Of a stretch of DNA of 64,000 nt, positions 10,098 to 24,600 are shown in pieces; the stretch's first letter is position 1, and each line of letters begins with the position of its first letter. Where the stretch lies: contig OX345645.1 in NCBI GenBank assembly GCA_947044365.1, forward strand, positions 2,656,856 to 2,720,855, written 5' to 3'. The stretch is from Petrosia ficiformis. Its lineage: Eukaryota > Porifera > Demospongiae > Haplosclerida > Petrosiidae. The notes under the pieces are model-generated. The model did not search any database, was not told the DNA's origin, and saw nothing but the letters and a program-made list of their open reading frames with translations. A program made the position numbers and the translations under genes.

Positions 10098-10498
10098 AAA
10101 CTCGAGGAGCACGCTCGCTCGAAAGTTTTGTTACTCACGTAGGAAAGAGCTTTATAGTTATCCTCTCTACAACGTTTCCAAGAGAAAAAAGACTACTAAA
10201 CATCATCTTTCAGTGCTGGAATTACCGTAAGGAGTGAAATATAACGCAATTTTATAATTTACAAGTGACAACTCTCACGTTTCAGAAAAAAAAGGGGGGG
10301 CAAATGCCCCCCCCCCCCCCCCCCCCTTGGCTACGCCACTGGACTATGTTAAGGTTGGAAATCGATTAATGGGACATCCGACTTAGAGATACTTCCACCA
10401 ATTTGTTATTCAGATTTCAAAATTTAGTATCTAGGGGCGTGGTTACCTAGTCTATACATTAAGTCATTAACAGTCGATTAGCGGGAAACTAGAAACAA

Positions 10499-12412
10499 AT
10501 GGAAGGATTCAATTGGTTAATTCACGAGAAAGAATTAGATAGGATCTTTTTCAAAGACTTTCCTCTTATCCGAAGGTATTTTTAGCCTCACTTGTCAAAT
10601 AAATAATTAAGTAATCCCTCATTTTCACAGGGGTTCCGAAGAACATCGAAACTTCTGGAAATTTTTCTACCGATATCACAGATTTCAAGCCCAGCATATA
10701 AAAAGTACAGATCTTCACTGAGTGGTCCACTTCATCACTCAAGCATTATTTGAAATACACTTGAGAATTTCGAGAACATGCCATATCTTTTTTCTTTTCT
10801 TTAACATACACTAATTACACATTGACTGTTCATAAGCCCAGTACAGCTGGTGTACCTAGCAAATACATGTAACCTTCGCTACTATGAATAGTAACAAAAC
10901 CACACCCAACCACAGTCCCACTATTTACAGTAACAAAATTAGCATACAAACCTTAATAACACATTGACTGCCTAGAATATATGATATAATGCACATGACG
11001 AAGTACCCAAACTATCGAGATACGTAGGTGCATCACAAATCATGTTACTATTACCACAAACAAACATTTTTTGACGGTTTTATATACCTGTCCTAAACTA
11101 ACAGTTTTGGACGACTTGATGGTAATTCTCATCCTACCTAATGTGTCGTATGTAGTTATACTCTTCACTTGATATATATATGCTTCCAATATAAGCAACA
11201 TCACACTCATATAGATTACACCTTTCACCATCCTATATTTAATGTTCCTACCACAAATAGATTTCTTGAAAGCTTTAGAACTTGGTTTTCTGTTAGTAGC
11301 ATTTCCATGAGGAAGGGGAGATTTGGTAGTATGAGATGTAGAATAACACAGTATACAATATACTGGGTATCATACAAGGTGGAGGGCAAAGACCTGGGGA
11401 TTTCCCAAAGCTATTTATTGTGATTATATGTGTTCAATGTCTAAGTCAACTAAAGGGTGTCAGAGGCCACCAGAAAGCAATCTGCAACTTCTAGATTTCA
11501 AAAACATCCATATAGGAGAGGATATCTACAGAAGTATAGCCATGACACTTGTTTTTCCCTTTCATTACTGAAAATTCCCCAAGAAAACCCTGATATATAA
11601 TTTGTATAATTTATGTAGATCCATCTTCAGAGGCAACAAGCAGTCGAGGTGATGATAGTCATGGTTCCACTGATGCTGATTCATTGTTCTTGTTTCCTAA
11701 ACATTATAATAAATCATATCGCATTAGTTTTTCTGTCATGACTGATGATTTAGCCTACAAGCTTCGTCAGATACAACAGAGGAGAGAAGATGATGGAAGA
11801 AAAAGTGAGTGTAATGGATAGATGTTATGGATGGTGAATGAATGGATGAATGAATGTATTAAATGATAAATGATGAGTGGATGGAACAATGAATGGATGA
11901 GTGGATGGATTGATGAATGGATGAGTGGATAAATGTATGAGTGGATGAATGGAAGAATTGATGAATGATGAGTGGATACAGGATGATGAAGGATGGATGA
12001 GTGGATGGATTGATGAATGGATATATGAATGAATGGATAGATGTATAAAGATGATTTGAAGTGTTGAATTATATTTAATAGAGTCTCCATTGACAATGGA
12101 ACACTTGACAGAGTTTCGAACTATTTTGAGACATTACGTGAATTTTCTACAGAAACAAAAGTTTGATCGTATGTTAAAGATTCGTCGTGACCAGTCAAAC
12201 CTTCCAATTTATCAATTCAAGGAACATATTCTGTCTGCAGTAAAGACAAATCAAGTGGTATTAGTTGCCGGTGACACAGGCTGTGGAAAATCAACTCAAG
12301 TATATATTTAAATTATATATGAATGTCATAATGTAGTCAATGATATAATCTCGCTATTATATGTATACATGTATATAGTATGTACGCACATACATGATGT
12401 TATCAGAGATGT

Positions 12413-12443
<31 letters not shown>

Positions 12444-15400
12444 CACCTGAGGCAATGGAAAAATGAAAAATGAGAGTTGTCTCAGGTGGGATTCGAACCC
12501 ACGACACTCTGTATTCCAGACAGATGCTCTACCAACTGAGCTACCAAGGCAGCTCAGCTGGCAGGGTCCGAATCAAACATCTCATACGCCAGTGAGAACA
12601 TGCTAACTTAACATGTACATGTATATGCATATGTGTATATAATATGCATTACATGTATGTGTACATGTACATGTATGTTATATGCTCATTGTCTATTATG
12701 TGTACACATGAACATATATTCTTGTGTGTATTTGTGCATGTATTGATGTATACATGTGTACATGTACATATACGTACGTCATAGCACATGTATAATTATA
12801 ATTATATGTATATGTGCGTACATGTGGTATCTGTTATGGTATACATGTACACACTGTACTCACATGTACCTGTACATGTATACATACATGTTGTATATGT
12901 ATACATGTAGTATATGTACAATTATGTTCATATTGTCATATATTGTGGCAGTATGTACATGTACATGTGTGTGTAAAGTCCAACATATACATCACTTTAT
13001 TATTTTTCTGTATTAAGGTCCCTCAATATCTTTTATCTGCTGGTTATGGTAAAATAGCGTGCACTCAGCCTAGAAGAATAGCATGTATATCGCTAGCTAA
13101 GAGGGTTGGGTTTGAGACTCTGAGTGAGTATGGGACTGAGATTGCATATCAGGTGAGATTTGAAGGATCAAAAACTATGGCAACTAAAGTGCTGTTTCTC
13201 ACTGAAGGTAAAGTCCAGTTGAATTTGTGTTGAATGTAGGGTTAGGCAGATTATGATATTTGGCTAAGATGTATTAGTTCTTCATGTGATTATTACACTT
13301 AGAACTTACACCTCTTCTCTTCCATCTCTCCTCATCTACAATCTCCCCAAGGTCTTCTTCTTCGTCAGATCTCCACTGATCCCGATCTCAATTGGTATGA
13401 TGTAATAATTGTGGATGAGGTACACGAACGTCATATTCATGGAGATTTCCTTTTGGGGGTTCTTCGTCAGCTTATAGATCGACGAACTGATCTCAAACTT
13501 ATTCTCATGTCAGCTACTATTAATATTCAATTGTTCTCAGAGTATTTTCAAGGAGCCCCTGTAATTAGAGTTAGTTAATTAAATATCTCTGCAACACTGA
13601 TCTTAAGAATGGCTCCTATTTTTATTCTTCTTTAGGTGCCTGGAAGATTATTTCCTATTGCACTTCAGTATAAACCTGTCAGTGGTCCACAAAATCTAAT
13701 GATGGTAAGAATATATTGAGTTACTCAATTTGGAGTTTCTTCATCCATTGGAATCATGAAATAATATTATATTTTTATAGTATGTTTATTTAATTTTTTT
13801 CTAGCAGTTTCAGAAATCTCAAAAATTGGATCCAAAACCATATTTAAGAATTATGCAGTTAATTGATACAGAGGTATGTAATTAATTATAATATAGGAAG
13901 TACTTGTATGCACACAAACCAGTATGACTGCTTTTACCACCTTGAATGGACAGAACCTTAAAGTAAAGGTCATTCACATTCACCTTGACCTCTGAAAAAT
14001 GATTTTTAGTTTGGAATGATCAACAATCATTTTACATGTACCTCCACCATTTTCATATAATTGTCCTTCCCATTCTTTTTGTGTATGTTGAATTTCATTG
14101 AGTTACAGTATAATCACGTACTAACCTTATCTCATTAAACTATACATAAAGTCATCACATGATAATTTTGAGGTCATTGTGAGTGTGAACAGACTTTGGT
14201 TACGGGTATTAATGGTTATCTTTGTAAATATTTGATAGTATCCTAGCAACGAGAGAGGTGATCTTCTGGTGTTTGTTAGTGGTATGAATGAAATAGCTAG
14301 TCTCCTTCAGGAAGCCAGGACATACGCTCAACACACTGGTAAATGGATTATTCTACCATTACATAGTGCTTTGTCTATTGAAGAACAAGACAGGGTAACT
14401 TCAATTTTGTCTGTATTAGCAGTCAACAACGTTATCTTTGATTACATGTATATCTGTCCTTGTATGTATGTATGTATGTATGTATGTATAATGTATGTAT
14501 GTATGTATGTATGTATGTATGTATGTATATATGTATGTATATACATGTATGTACACGTATGTATGTATGTATGTATGTATGTATGTATGTATGTATGTAT
14601 GTATGTATAATGTATGTATGTATGTATGTATGTATGTATGTATGTATATATGTATGTATATACATGTATGTACACGTATGTATGTATGTATGTATGTATG
14701 TATGTATGTATGTATGTATGTATGTATGTACATGTATGTATGTATAATGTATGTATAATGTATGTATGTATGTATGTATATATGTATGTATATACATGTA
14801 TGTACACATATGTATGTATGTATGTATGTATGTACGTACGTATGTATGTATGTATGTATGTATGTACAGTGTATTTATGTATGTATGTATGTAACTATGT
14901 ATATGTATGTATGTACATGTATCATGTATGTAATGTGTAGGTATCGGTAGTATGTCAGTACATGTACAGGGTTTCATTTAGGGGGGACTAAGAAAGGCAT
15001 TTGACCCCCTAGTTTGTATATCAATACTTACAGCACTATAAAGCAAAATACAAAGAGCTGTACTTATGTAGGGTTATATGGAAGTGGTTTGTTTAATTTT
15101 GGGTCCCACCTAACCTTGTTTGCATGCTTTTTTGGTTTTGACATCCCTACATCTTCTTTCAATTTTAATGGAAATGTTTTTTATTATTCTTGTTAATATT
15201 GTGTTGGTTCATATATTAATATTTTGTCTCTTTTTCAGGTCTTTGATGTATCTCCTGATGGAGTAAGGAAGTGTGTAATATCTACAAACATTGCAGAGAC
15301 CTCTATTACAATCGATGGAATAAGATTTGTAGTGGATTCAGGAAAGGTACACTGATTTGAATCAGGAGGTTCTATTTGCACAATAAAAAAGGGACCATTT

Positions 15401-18400
15401 CATACAAATCCTTACCTTTAATCGCTCGCTATTCTGGCATTTTTTTACAGGAAGTCAATATCAATTATTAGCCTTTCTATACCAAATGATGGAATAGTGA
15501 AATGATTAGCATTAGATTTCGAGAAAAGGTCAATTTGGTCACATGTTGGCAACAAATTCAAATTCCAAATTCAAATCAAGAATTTGCATGAAAATTATTA
15601 GATTTAGAAAATTAATATATCTATAGCAATGAATAATTAATGAGATGATTGTTAATATGCTTAGGTCAAAGAAATGGGTTATGATCCCACTTCTAAAATG
15701 AGTCGTTTACAAGAATTTTGGATAAGTAGAGCTAGTGCAGAACAGAGGAAAGGTAGAGCAGGTATGTATCTCAACAGAAAACTATTAACATCATTATACT
15801 ATAATCAGTGGTATGGAAACAGCCAGTCATGCAGGACATTGTCCAAGAAATCTAGTGAATGTCCGGTCAATTGAAACTGAACTGTATACAAAGTATATGG
15901 GTAGCAGGACAAGAGTGATGAAATAGTTCAAAATGTCCAGTAGTTGGCTCACTATTTCCACACTCCTGATTATAATTATCCTATAATCATTATGTATAAA
16001 TATATGTGTTTGACTATATATTAGCTTAGCTTTATCGTGTAGACAACAAAGCAATGTACATGTAGCTGAAATATAGTCATGAAGATCACATATATACTTT
16101 AGTTTGGAATGACCATCCATCTTTTTACTAGCACCATTTTCATATAATTTTCTTTCCTCTTCTTTTTTGTGTATGAAAGATTTCAATCTATTATCGCGTT
16201 ACAGTGTAATCATGTATTAATCTTATGACATTAAATTAGTATAATACATATAAATTATAAATCCTAATGTAGATTAAGCTGATTGTGAATGTGAACAGGC
16301 TTGAGCTTACTGGCTCACTCCATTCTCTCTCCTCCATTCTCTCTCCATCCTCTCTCCATCCTCTCCCCATCCTTCCACCTCATCTTCTTCATGCCTCAGG
16401 TCGAACTGGTCCTGGTGTGTGCTTCAGAATGTATAATGAATCAGATTATGATTCATTTAGTGATTACTCTACTCCTGAGATTCTCAGAGTATCACTTGAA
16501 TCTCTGGTATTACAAACTGCAGCTTTGGGTTTTGGCAACATTAGAAAGTGAAGATTAGTTTATTTATAAGCATAATTATCAGTCGTGTGAAAACAACCAG
16601 TCTTACATGTACAGGACGTTGTCCAATAAATGTAGCGAATGTCTGATAAATATCTGTATATGTATGAGTAGCAGCTAGCATTGTTTTAGTTAACTATAAC
16701 TAGTTAACTCAACTATAACTAAATTACAAGTCTACTGTAATAACTATAACTAACTTATACGAAAGATGGCCAATAATGGGCACTTTTAGTAAAACTAAAA
16801 CCCTTTTAGTAAGCCTAATATTACTTTAGTTAATTAACTATAACTAAATTGTGATAAACTAGTCATATTATAACTATAACTAAAAGTGGTCATTATTGTC
16901 ATACTAAACAACACTAGTAAGCAGCCAAGCAACCTAACAATATAGTAATGAACCTATACAGCATTGGTTTGTAAATTGAATGACTAAAGAACCAATTAAC
17001 ATCACCAGTCACCTAACAATATAGTAATGAACCTATACAGCATTGGTTTGTAAATTGAATGACTAAAGAACCAATTAACATCACCAGTCACCTAACAATA
17101 TAGTAATGAACCTATACAGCATTGGTTTGTAAATTGAATGACTAAAGAACCAATTAACATCACCAGTCACCTAACAATATAGTAATGAACCTATACAGCA
17201 TTGGTTTGTAAATTAAATGACTAAAGAACCAATTAACATTACCAGTCACCTAACAATATAGTAATGTACCTATACAGCATTGGTTTGTAAATTGAATGAC
17301 TAAAGAACCAATTAACATTACCAGTCACCTAACAATATAGTAATGAACCTATACAGCATTGGTTTGTAAATTGAATGACTAAAGAACCAATTAACATTAC
17401 CAGTCACCTAACAATATAGTAATGAACCTATACAGCATTGGTTTGTAAATTGAATGACTAAAGAACCAATTAACATTACCAGTCACCTAACAATATATAG
17501 TAATGAACCTATACAGCATTGGTTTGTAAATTGAATGACTAAAGAACCAATTAACATCACCAGTCACCTAACAATATAGTAATGAACCTATACAGCATTG
17601 GTTTGTAAATTGAATGACTAAAGAACCAATTAACATCACCAGTCACCTAACAATATAGTAATGAACCTATACAGCATTGGTTTGTAAATTGAATGACTAA
17701 AGAACCAATTAACATTACCAGTCACCTAACAATATAGTAATGTACCTATACAGCATTGGTTTGTAAATTGAATGACTAAAGAACCAATTAACATCACCAG
17801 TCACCTAACAATATAGTAATGAACCTATACAGCATTGGTTTGTAAATTGAATGACTAAAGAACCAATTAACATCACCAGTCACCTAACAATATAGTAATG
17901 AACCTATACAGCATTGGTTTGTAAATTGAATGACTAAAGAACCAATTAACATCACCAGTCACCTAACAATATAGTAATGAACCTATACAGCATTGGTTTG
18001 TAAATTGAATGACTAAAGAACCAATTAACATTACCAGTCACCTAACAATATAGTAATGAACCTATACAGCATTGGTTTGTAAATTGAATGACTAAAGAAC
18101 CAATTAACATTACCAGTCACCTAACAATATAGTAATGAACCTATACAGCATTGGTTTGTAAATTGAATGACTAAAGAACCAATTAACATTACCAGTCACC
18201 TAACAATATAGTAATGAACCTATACAGCATTGGTTTGTAAATTGAATGACTAAAGAACCAATTAACATTACCAGTCACCTAACAATATAGCAATGAACCT
18301 ATACAGCATTGTATTTCATAATTAATATTCTTCATACAGATTTCAATTCATTGAACCTCCTTCACTTACAAATATTGAAAACTCCATTACTTTCTTAAAA

Positions 18401-18586
18401 GAACAGGTTATAATGATTGTACTAACTATCTGTAGTCAGTGTGTTTTGCTTAGGGCAACATGCCTAAACAAATTTATTGTCTTTGTCTGTCCTTCTTTCT
18501 CTGTCTCTCTACCTATCTCTATCTATCACTTTCTGTTTGTCTCTATTTTTCTTTTATCTCTCTCGCTCTCTCTCTCTCTAATCTAT

Positions 18587-18638
<52 letters not shown>

Positions 18639-21600
18639 GGTGCTCTCAATTCTAATGAATCTCTAACTCCAATTGGAAAGATGTTAGCAAAGCTACCTGT
18701 TGATGTGACTATTGGGAAAATGCTTATTATGGGAACTCTATTTCATGTAATTCTATGTATGTAATTACATGTGCGTGTCATGGCATGTGTTTGTGTGTGT
18801 GTGTGTGTTTTTTTATGTGTAATCATTGTGTTTTTACCACGTCAAAATTATGGAGTGTTTTTACATTACTTTTTCAAGGTGATAGACCCAGTATTAATAG
18901 TAGCAGCTGGTCTCAGTGTCCAGTCGCCTTTTACCAGAACAGCATTTAGTAGAGATGAATCAAGTTCTCAAAGTATACGTCAACCTCTGGAGTCTGAACA
19001 TGGTGATCCATTCACTCTACTAAATGCTTTTGACGAGTGGATAGAAGTAAGAATATTAGATTAATTAATGTAATAGCATACTACATGACTTAATAAGTGT
19101 ATGTGTTAATGTCTGTTCACATTTATGACTTTATATCGCTATGTATATTATAAGCTATGATGACTTCATTCATACAGTTTAATGAATTATAATGTAATAA
19201 TAAATTAATGTATCAACATAATACTTATACTACATGTACATGTACTTGACTTAATAGGATGTGTGAACATTTGTTCACGTGTTACGAGACCTCTATATTA
19301 AGCTATAACTTAATATGAACTAACAAGATGAATAATTAGTGGATATAAGTTAAATAACAAATTAATATAAGTGATGTATCAGCATAATACTTATATTACA
19401 TGACTTAATAGGATGTGTTAATTACCGTTTGTTCACATTTTACGAGACCTCTATATTAAGCTATAACTTAATATGAACTAATGAGACGAATGATGAGTGG
19501 ATACAAGTAAGGATTCAGTTTGCATACTTATTGAAGTGGTCATTTAGTGAGAGTACTTCGATAACAACAATAGTCCTTTGTGCTCCTAGTCTCTGAGTTT
19601 AGAGATTGATTGAGAGTTGATCACATTATTTTCATAACTTTTTTTAGAAAGAACAAAAACTCCACATTATGTATAGCCTTCTTTGGGAGGAAATAATATG
19701 GTCAACTTTCAATTAGGTAGACATTGATATTAATATAGGTACTGGGGAGCCAAAGGGTCTCGTGAGATAAAGGGTCTCGTGAGATGAAGGGTCTTGTCGT
19801 TGAAACATATAATTATATCTTCATTTTTTTGGGGGTTAGGTTAAATCAGAAGGTGTCAAGATATCAAGCAGCTGGTGTAAAAGGAGAGGTATTGAACAAC
19901 AGAGACTTTATGAAATGGTGAAATTAAGAGAACAATTTAGGGATGTGTTACAAGTGAGAAATATAAACAAAGACATGACTATAGATGTTCTGAGAATATG
20001 TATACCACATAATAACACAATAGTTTAATTATAATCATTAACCATGGGATATCTGAGCATGATATATTTACATCAACTATTACAAATTATTTTCCAATTT
20101 TGTTTCAGTATAACACACAAACAGACAAATAGAATAACACATCTCAAATGTGGAGAGACTTAATAACTATATTATATGTATATGTGAACTAATTTTCGCA
20201 AAGGCCGGTACACTTTCACAAAATAAATTTGATCAAATGATTAGTTTGTAATTCTACTACTTTGTACAGAAGTAAATGAAATTCAGTATATCTAAGCAGC
20301 TAATAATAGTTATAGGTACCTATACCTGTACCTATACAGTATATACCTATACCTGTGTTCACTCATTTTTCTCATATATATTCATCTGCATCTACTTTTT
20401 AGCACTGCTCTAGCCATTTCTGTTGGAAAATGAAACTCACAAACTACTAGAATAAATGGAAATATTGCAATAAATATATGATTCTATTCTCAGTCCATAA
20501 ATTATCTGTATCTGCCCTATACTACTTCCCTATACCTATATTTACCTATACCTTGGTATAGGCAGCTATACATTTAGCTATACCAGTATAGGTACAACAC
20601 TAATATTATGGACCCTGGTACATGTAGACTGCATTATGTAACAGTGTTACTATTTTCAACATCATTTCTTTATAGGAGCATGGACTCTTGGAGAAAGAAT
20701 CGCGTGAAGAAAGCCAAGAGAGAGAAGAAGGAGGAAAAGGAGGAGGAAGAGAGAGAGGTAGTCGTTGGTCCCGTTTATCTGATATTCAACAAAAGGAACT
20801 GAAGCATATGAGGAAGAGACAACGTACAGAGAATAAGAGACGAAAAATATTGAAAATAGATTCTGAAGGAGTAAGTTAGGACAAAACTTCTGACTAATTT
20901 ACGTAATTATACTTTTAAATATTAACAACGAGGATATAATTATTCAATTAGTATGTTTTCATGTTATTCTGTTTGTTATAGGGTGCCAAAAGTGACAGTG
21001 AAGGCGAGGAAGTGTCAGTAACAGCCGATCTGAAACACTTGGAATTCAAACTTCTCCATGATCTATCTCAGCTGCAGGTAAATATATGATTTATAGTATG
21101 ATAGTTTATATTGATTTTTTACCTCATAATATATTTTAAATCTTATCTTGTAATGCTTTATAAATCACCTCAGAACTGATAATCGGATCAGTAAACAATA
21201 ATTACTAATAATTACTAATAATTACTAATCATTATTGATCATTACTTGTGTGTTGAACAACTGATATCGTAATAATGTCATTTCTTATGATTGTAGTTGT
21301 GATAAAAGCTAAATATTTGTTAATTTTCATTGAAGGAATCAGACACTAGAATGTAAATGACTAGATGTAATAAGTTCTAATAACAGATTGGTATCGGTAC
21401 TCAGTAGATACAAGAATAATCGAAACATTTTCAAAAAAATGAAACAAAATGTAGGGATACAAAACCGAAAAAGCACAGGAACAAGATTGGGATGGTACCT
21501 TAGCAGCAACATTAAAATAACCACTTTCATATAACCCTACATAAGTATAGCTGTTGAGTATAAAAAGAAAGTATACTTATGTAGGGTTGTTATATGGAAG

Positions 21601-24600
21601 TGGTTATTTTAATTTTGCTGTCGGTACTCGGTAGATATATCAAGTCATTATTGGAATATTAGTAAATCTCATATCAGTGCATAACTACTCTGTAATGCAA
21701 CCGTCTGTATATAACTGTCCTTGCAACGTACATCACAGTTCAAAGGTCACGATACGTATATATATGCTACACAGAAAAAACCATGGCTACAAAGTTAAAC
21801 CACACCCACAATTGTGCTTATGGTATAGAAAAGTTGAGAAAAAGAAAAAGAAGAGTTAGAGAACTAAGATGATAAAAATAAGAATGGGAAGTGTGCCTTT
21901 AATTTTCAGAGTAAGATGAGACAAAATGGAAGAGAAGAGTTAGAGAACTTTACTACTATCATCAATGTTAGAAACCCACTGGATTCATTCGTGCACCTGC
22001 AAGGGCGTTACTGAAGACCAGCTATGCTGATGTAATGGCCCTGTCAATAAACAGAAATTAAAAAAAAGAGATAAAATAATCAGTGAAGAAGCTGAACAAT
22101 AAGAAATATTCAGGCTGGTGTAGCTCACAAATTTCTGCAGGTGTGCGCTAGTTTGTACAATTATAAGAGTTTATTTTAGTAATGTAACATGTACTCAATA
22201 AGAGGGTTCCAGTACACATAGAACTTGTGTTATAAATTACCTCTTACTGTCCTCATCATAATTATAAGTTTATTTTAGTAATGTAACATGTACTCAATAA
22301 GAGGGTTCCAGTACATGTAGAACTTGTGTTATAAATTACCTCTTACTGTCCTCTGTAATATAATCATAATTATAAGTTTATTTAGTAATGTAACATGTAC
22401 TCAATATGAGGGTTCCAGTACACGTAGAACTTGTGTTATAAATTACCTCTTACTGTCCTCATCATAATTATAAGTTTATTTTAGTAATGTAACATGTACT
22501 CAATAGGAGGGTTCCAGTACACGTAGAACTTGTGTTATAAATTACCTCTTACTATCCTCTGTAATATAATCATAATTATAAGTTTATCTTAGTAATGTAA
22601 CATGTACTCAATAGGAGGGTTCCAGTACACGTAGAACTTGTGTTATAAATTACCTCTTACTATCCTCTGTAATATAATCATAATTATAAGTTTATCTTAG
22701 TAATGTAACATGTACTCAATAGGAGGGTTCCAGTACACGTAGGACTTGTGTTATAAATTACCTCTTACTGTCCTCATCATAATTATAAGTTTATTTTAGT
22801 AATGTAACATGTACTCAATAGGAGGGTTCCAGTACACGTAGAACTTGTGTTATAAATTACCTCTTACTATCCTCTGTAATATAATCATAATTATAAGTTT
22901 ATCTTAGTAATGTAACATGTACTCTATAGGAGGGTTCCAGTACACGTAGGACTTGTGTTATAAATTACCTCATACTGTCCTCTGTAATATAATCATAATT
23001 ATAAGTTTATCTTAATAATGTAACATGTACTCAATAGGAGGGTTCCAGTACACGTAGAACTTATACATTGAGAGATATTAATTTACTGAAGGTTGTCATC
23101 TGTAGGTGAGTCCGTCAGTTAACTATATATGTACATGTCATTATGAGTATAAGTCTACTGTACATGTCATTATTTATACACAGTGGACTGTATCCACAGT
23201 TAGCTATTGCTGATGAGTGTAACTCTTTCAGGAAAGGTTCAGAGCAAGTATATCATAGTAAGGTATGATAAGCATTGTTAAGCATTGTTCTAAATGGAGC
23301 ACACACATAAAGACACACAAATATAGTCACACCACATGTATATACAAACATGCATGCATGGATACACACACACTTTTAACAATTAACTCTCCCAAGGTGA
23401 TAGTCTGTCTCTGGTGTCAGGAAATAATTTACTTCTGTGGGTGGCAAATAAGATGGATGGAGGACAGATGGATGGTTGGATGGATGGATGGATGAATGAA
23501 TAATTGTAGAATAATCTTTATTCTTTTATTTTAAATAGTCCAAAGGATTTGTTGTGTTGCATCCTACAAGTGTATTCTCTACAAATCCGGAGTTCTTGAT
23601 TCAAGAGGTACATGTACGTATGGTAATACAATACTTAATTACAAACTATTAGAAGTCACTTCATATGAAAACCTACTACGTAGTTGTGAACTATGTACAC
23701 ATTTCCAAATTATTATAGCAAATCTTATTATAAAGTCGGTTCACATTCATAATGACTTCAAAATAAAGGTGTGCTAACTTTATATGTACCATGGGTATAG
23801 TTTAATGTCATAAGGTATGTAGAATTGTACTAATCTCAAAGTTAGTTTCAAACCTAGCTGTTAACTCTTTCTCTCAAGAGACAGATTTTTTAATGTACAC
23901 ATAGTCACATGATAGTCATGATGATATTTGATATACATGTAGTAATGATAGAGGCAGTTTTAACCTCTCTATAGTCTACAGAAACCTAGAGAAAATATTG
24001 TAAATACACTTCACTTGTTCGTTAATTGGATAACATGAGATGATCATGTGTCATAGAAATACAGTGATCTCATTGGTCCGATATGATCTCATTGGTCCGA
24101 TATGATGTACTGTACTGGAATGAATAGTACATTCTAGTTAGCATTTCATAAAGATGTGCTAATAAGGAATTTATATAAAAAATACAGTGATATGATTGGT
24201 CAATATAGCAAATATGTGCTAAGGAATTCACAATTATGATGAAGAAGCTGACATGGTTTGCAATGAATAATGTTTGTGTGTTTGTTGTAACTGTAACACC
24301 TGTATATTGCCTATTTAAATTAAAGCATAACTGATGAATGTGTATATTATAATTATATTTATTACATATCATGATTCCAAGAACAACATGATAATTAAAA
24401 TCATCACTTAAAGAGCAGGCTAGGCTGCTAGCTCAACACACCTCATCTTAAATAGATTTGATAGGTTTGACACCTTATTGAAAAGTTCATGTCATCACTT
24501 TTTTCCACAATTAGTGATAGAATTTTTTTACTTACTCATAGTCTCATACACATGCATGTATAGTATATATGTATTCATATTCACAAACAGTACTTTTCAA

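Larger units (their letters stand above)
9673..10344 (-). mobile_element. Decayed hAT element remnant
   Basis: The right edge, read on the minus strand, begins CAGTGGCGTAGCCAAGG, a common hAT terminal motif; the left edge CAGGAGCTTAGCGAGG is a loose inverted match. A C/G homopolymer pair sits near 10297-10326. The interior holds a transposase C-terminal fragment. No clean 8-bp duplication could be seen. Confidence 0.6.

Noticed and set aside
10297..10326. Poly-G/poly-C run as a regulatory G-quadruplex
   Set aside because: It lies in the edge of a decayed hAT element, where such runs are family sequence; no promoter nearby needs it.
12478..12550. Functional tRNA gene on the minus strand
   Set aside because: Good A and B boxes, but the acceptor stem pairs poorly, the variable arm does not suit the GGA anticodon, and a (TTTC)n tail follows; classed as SINE.
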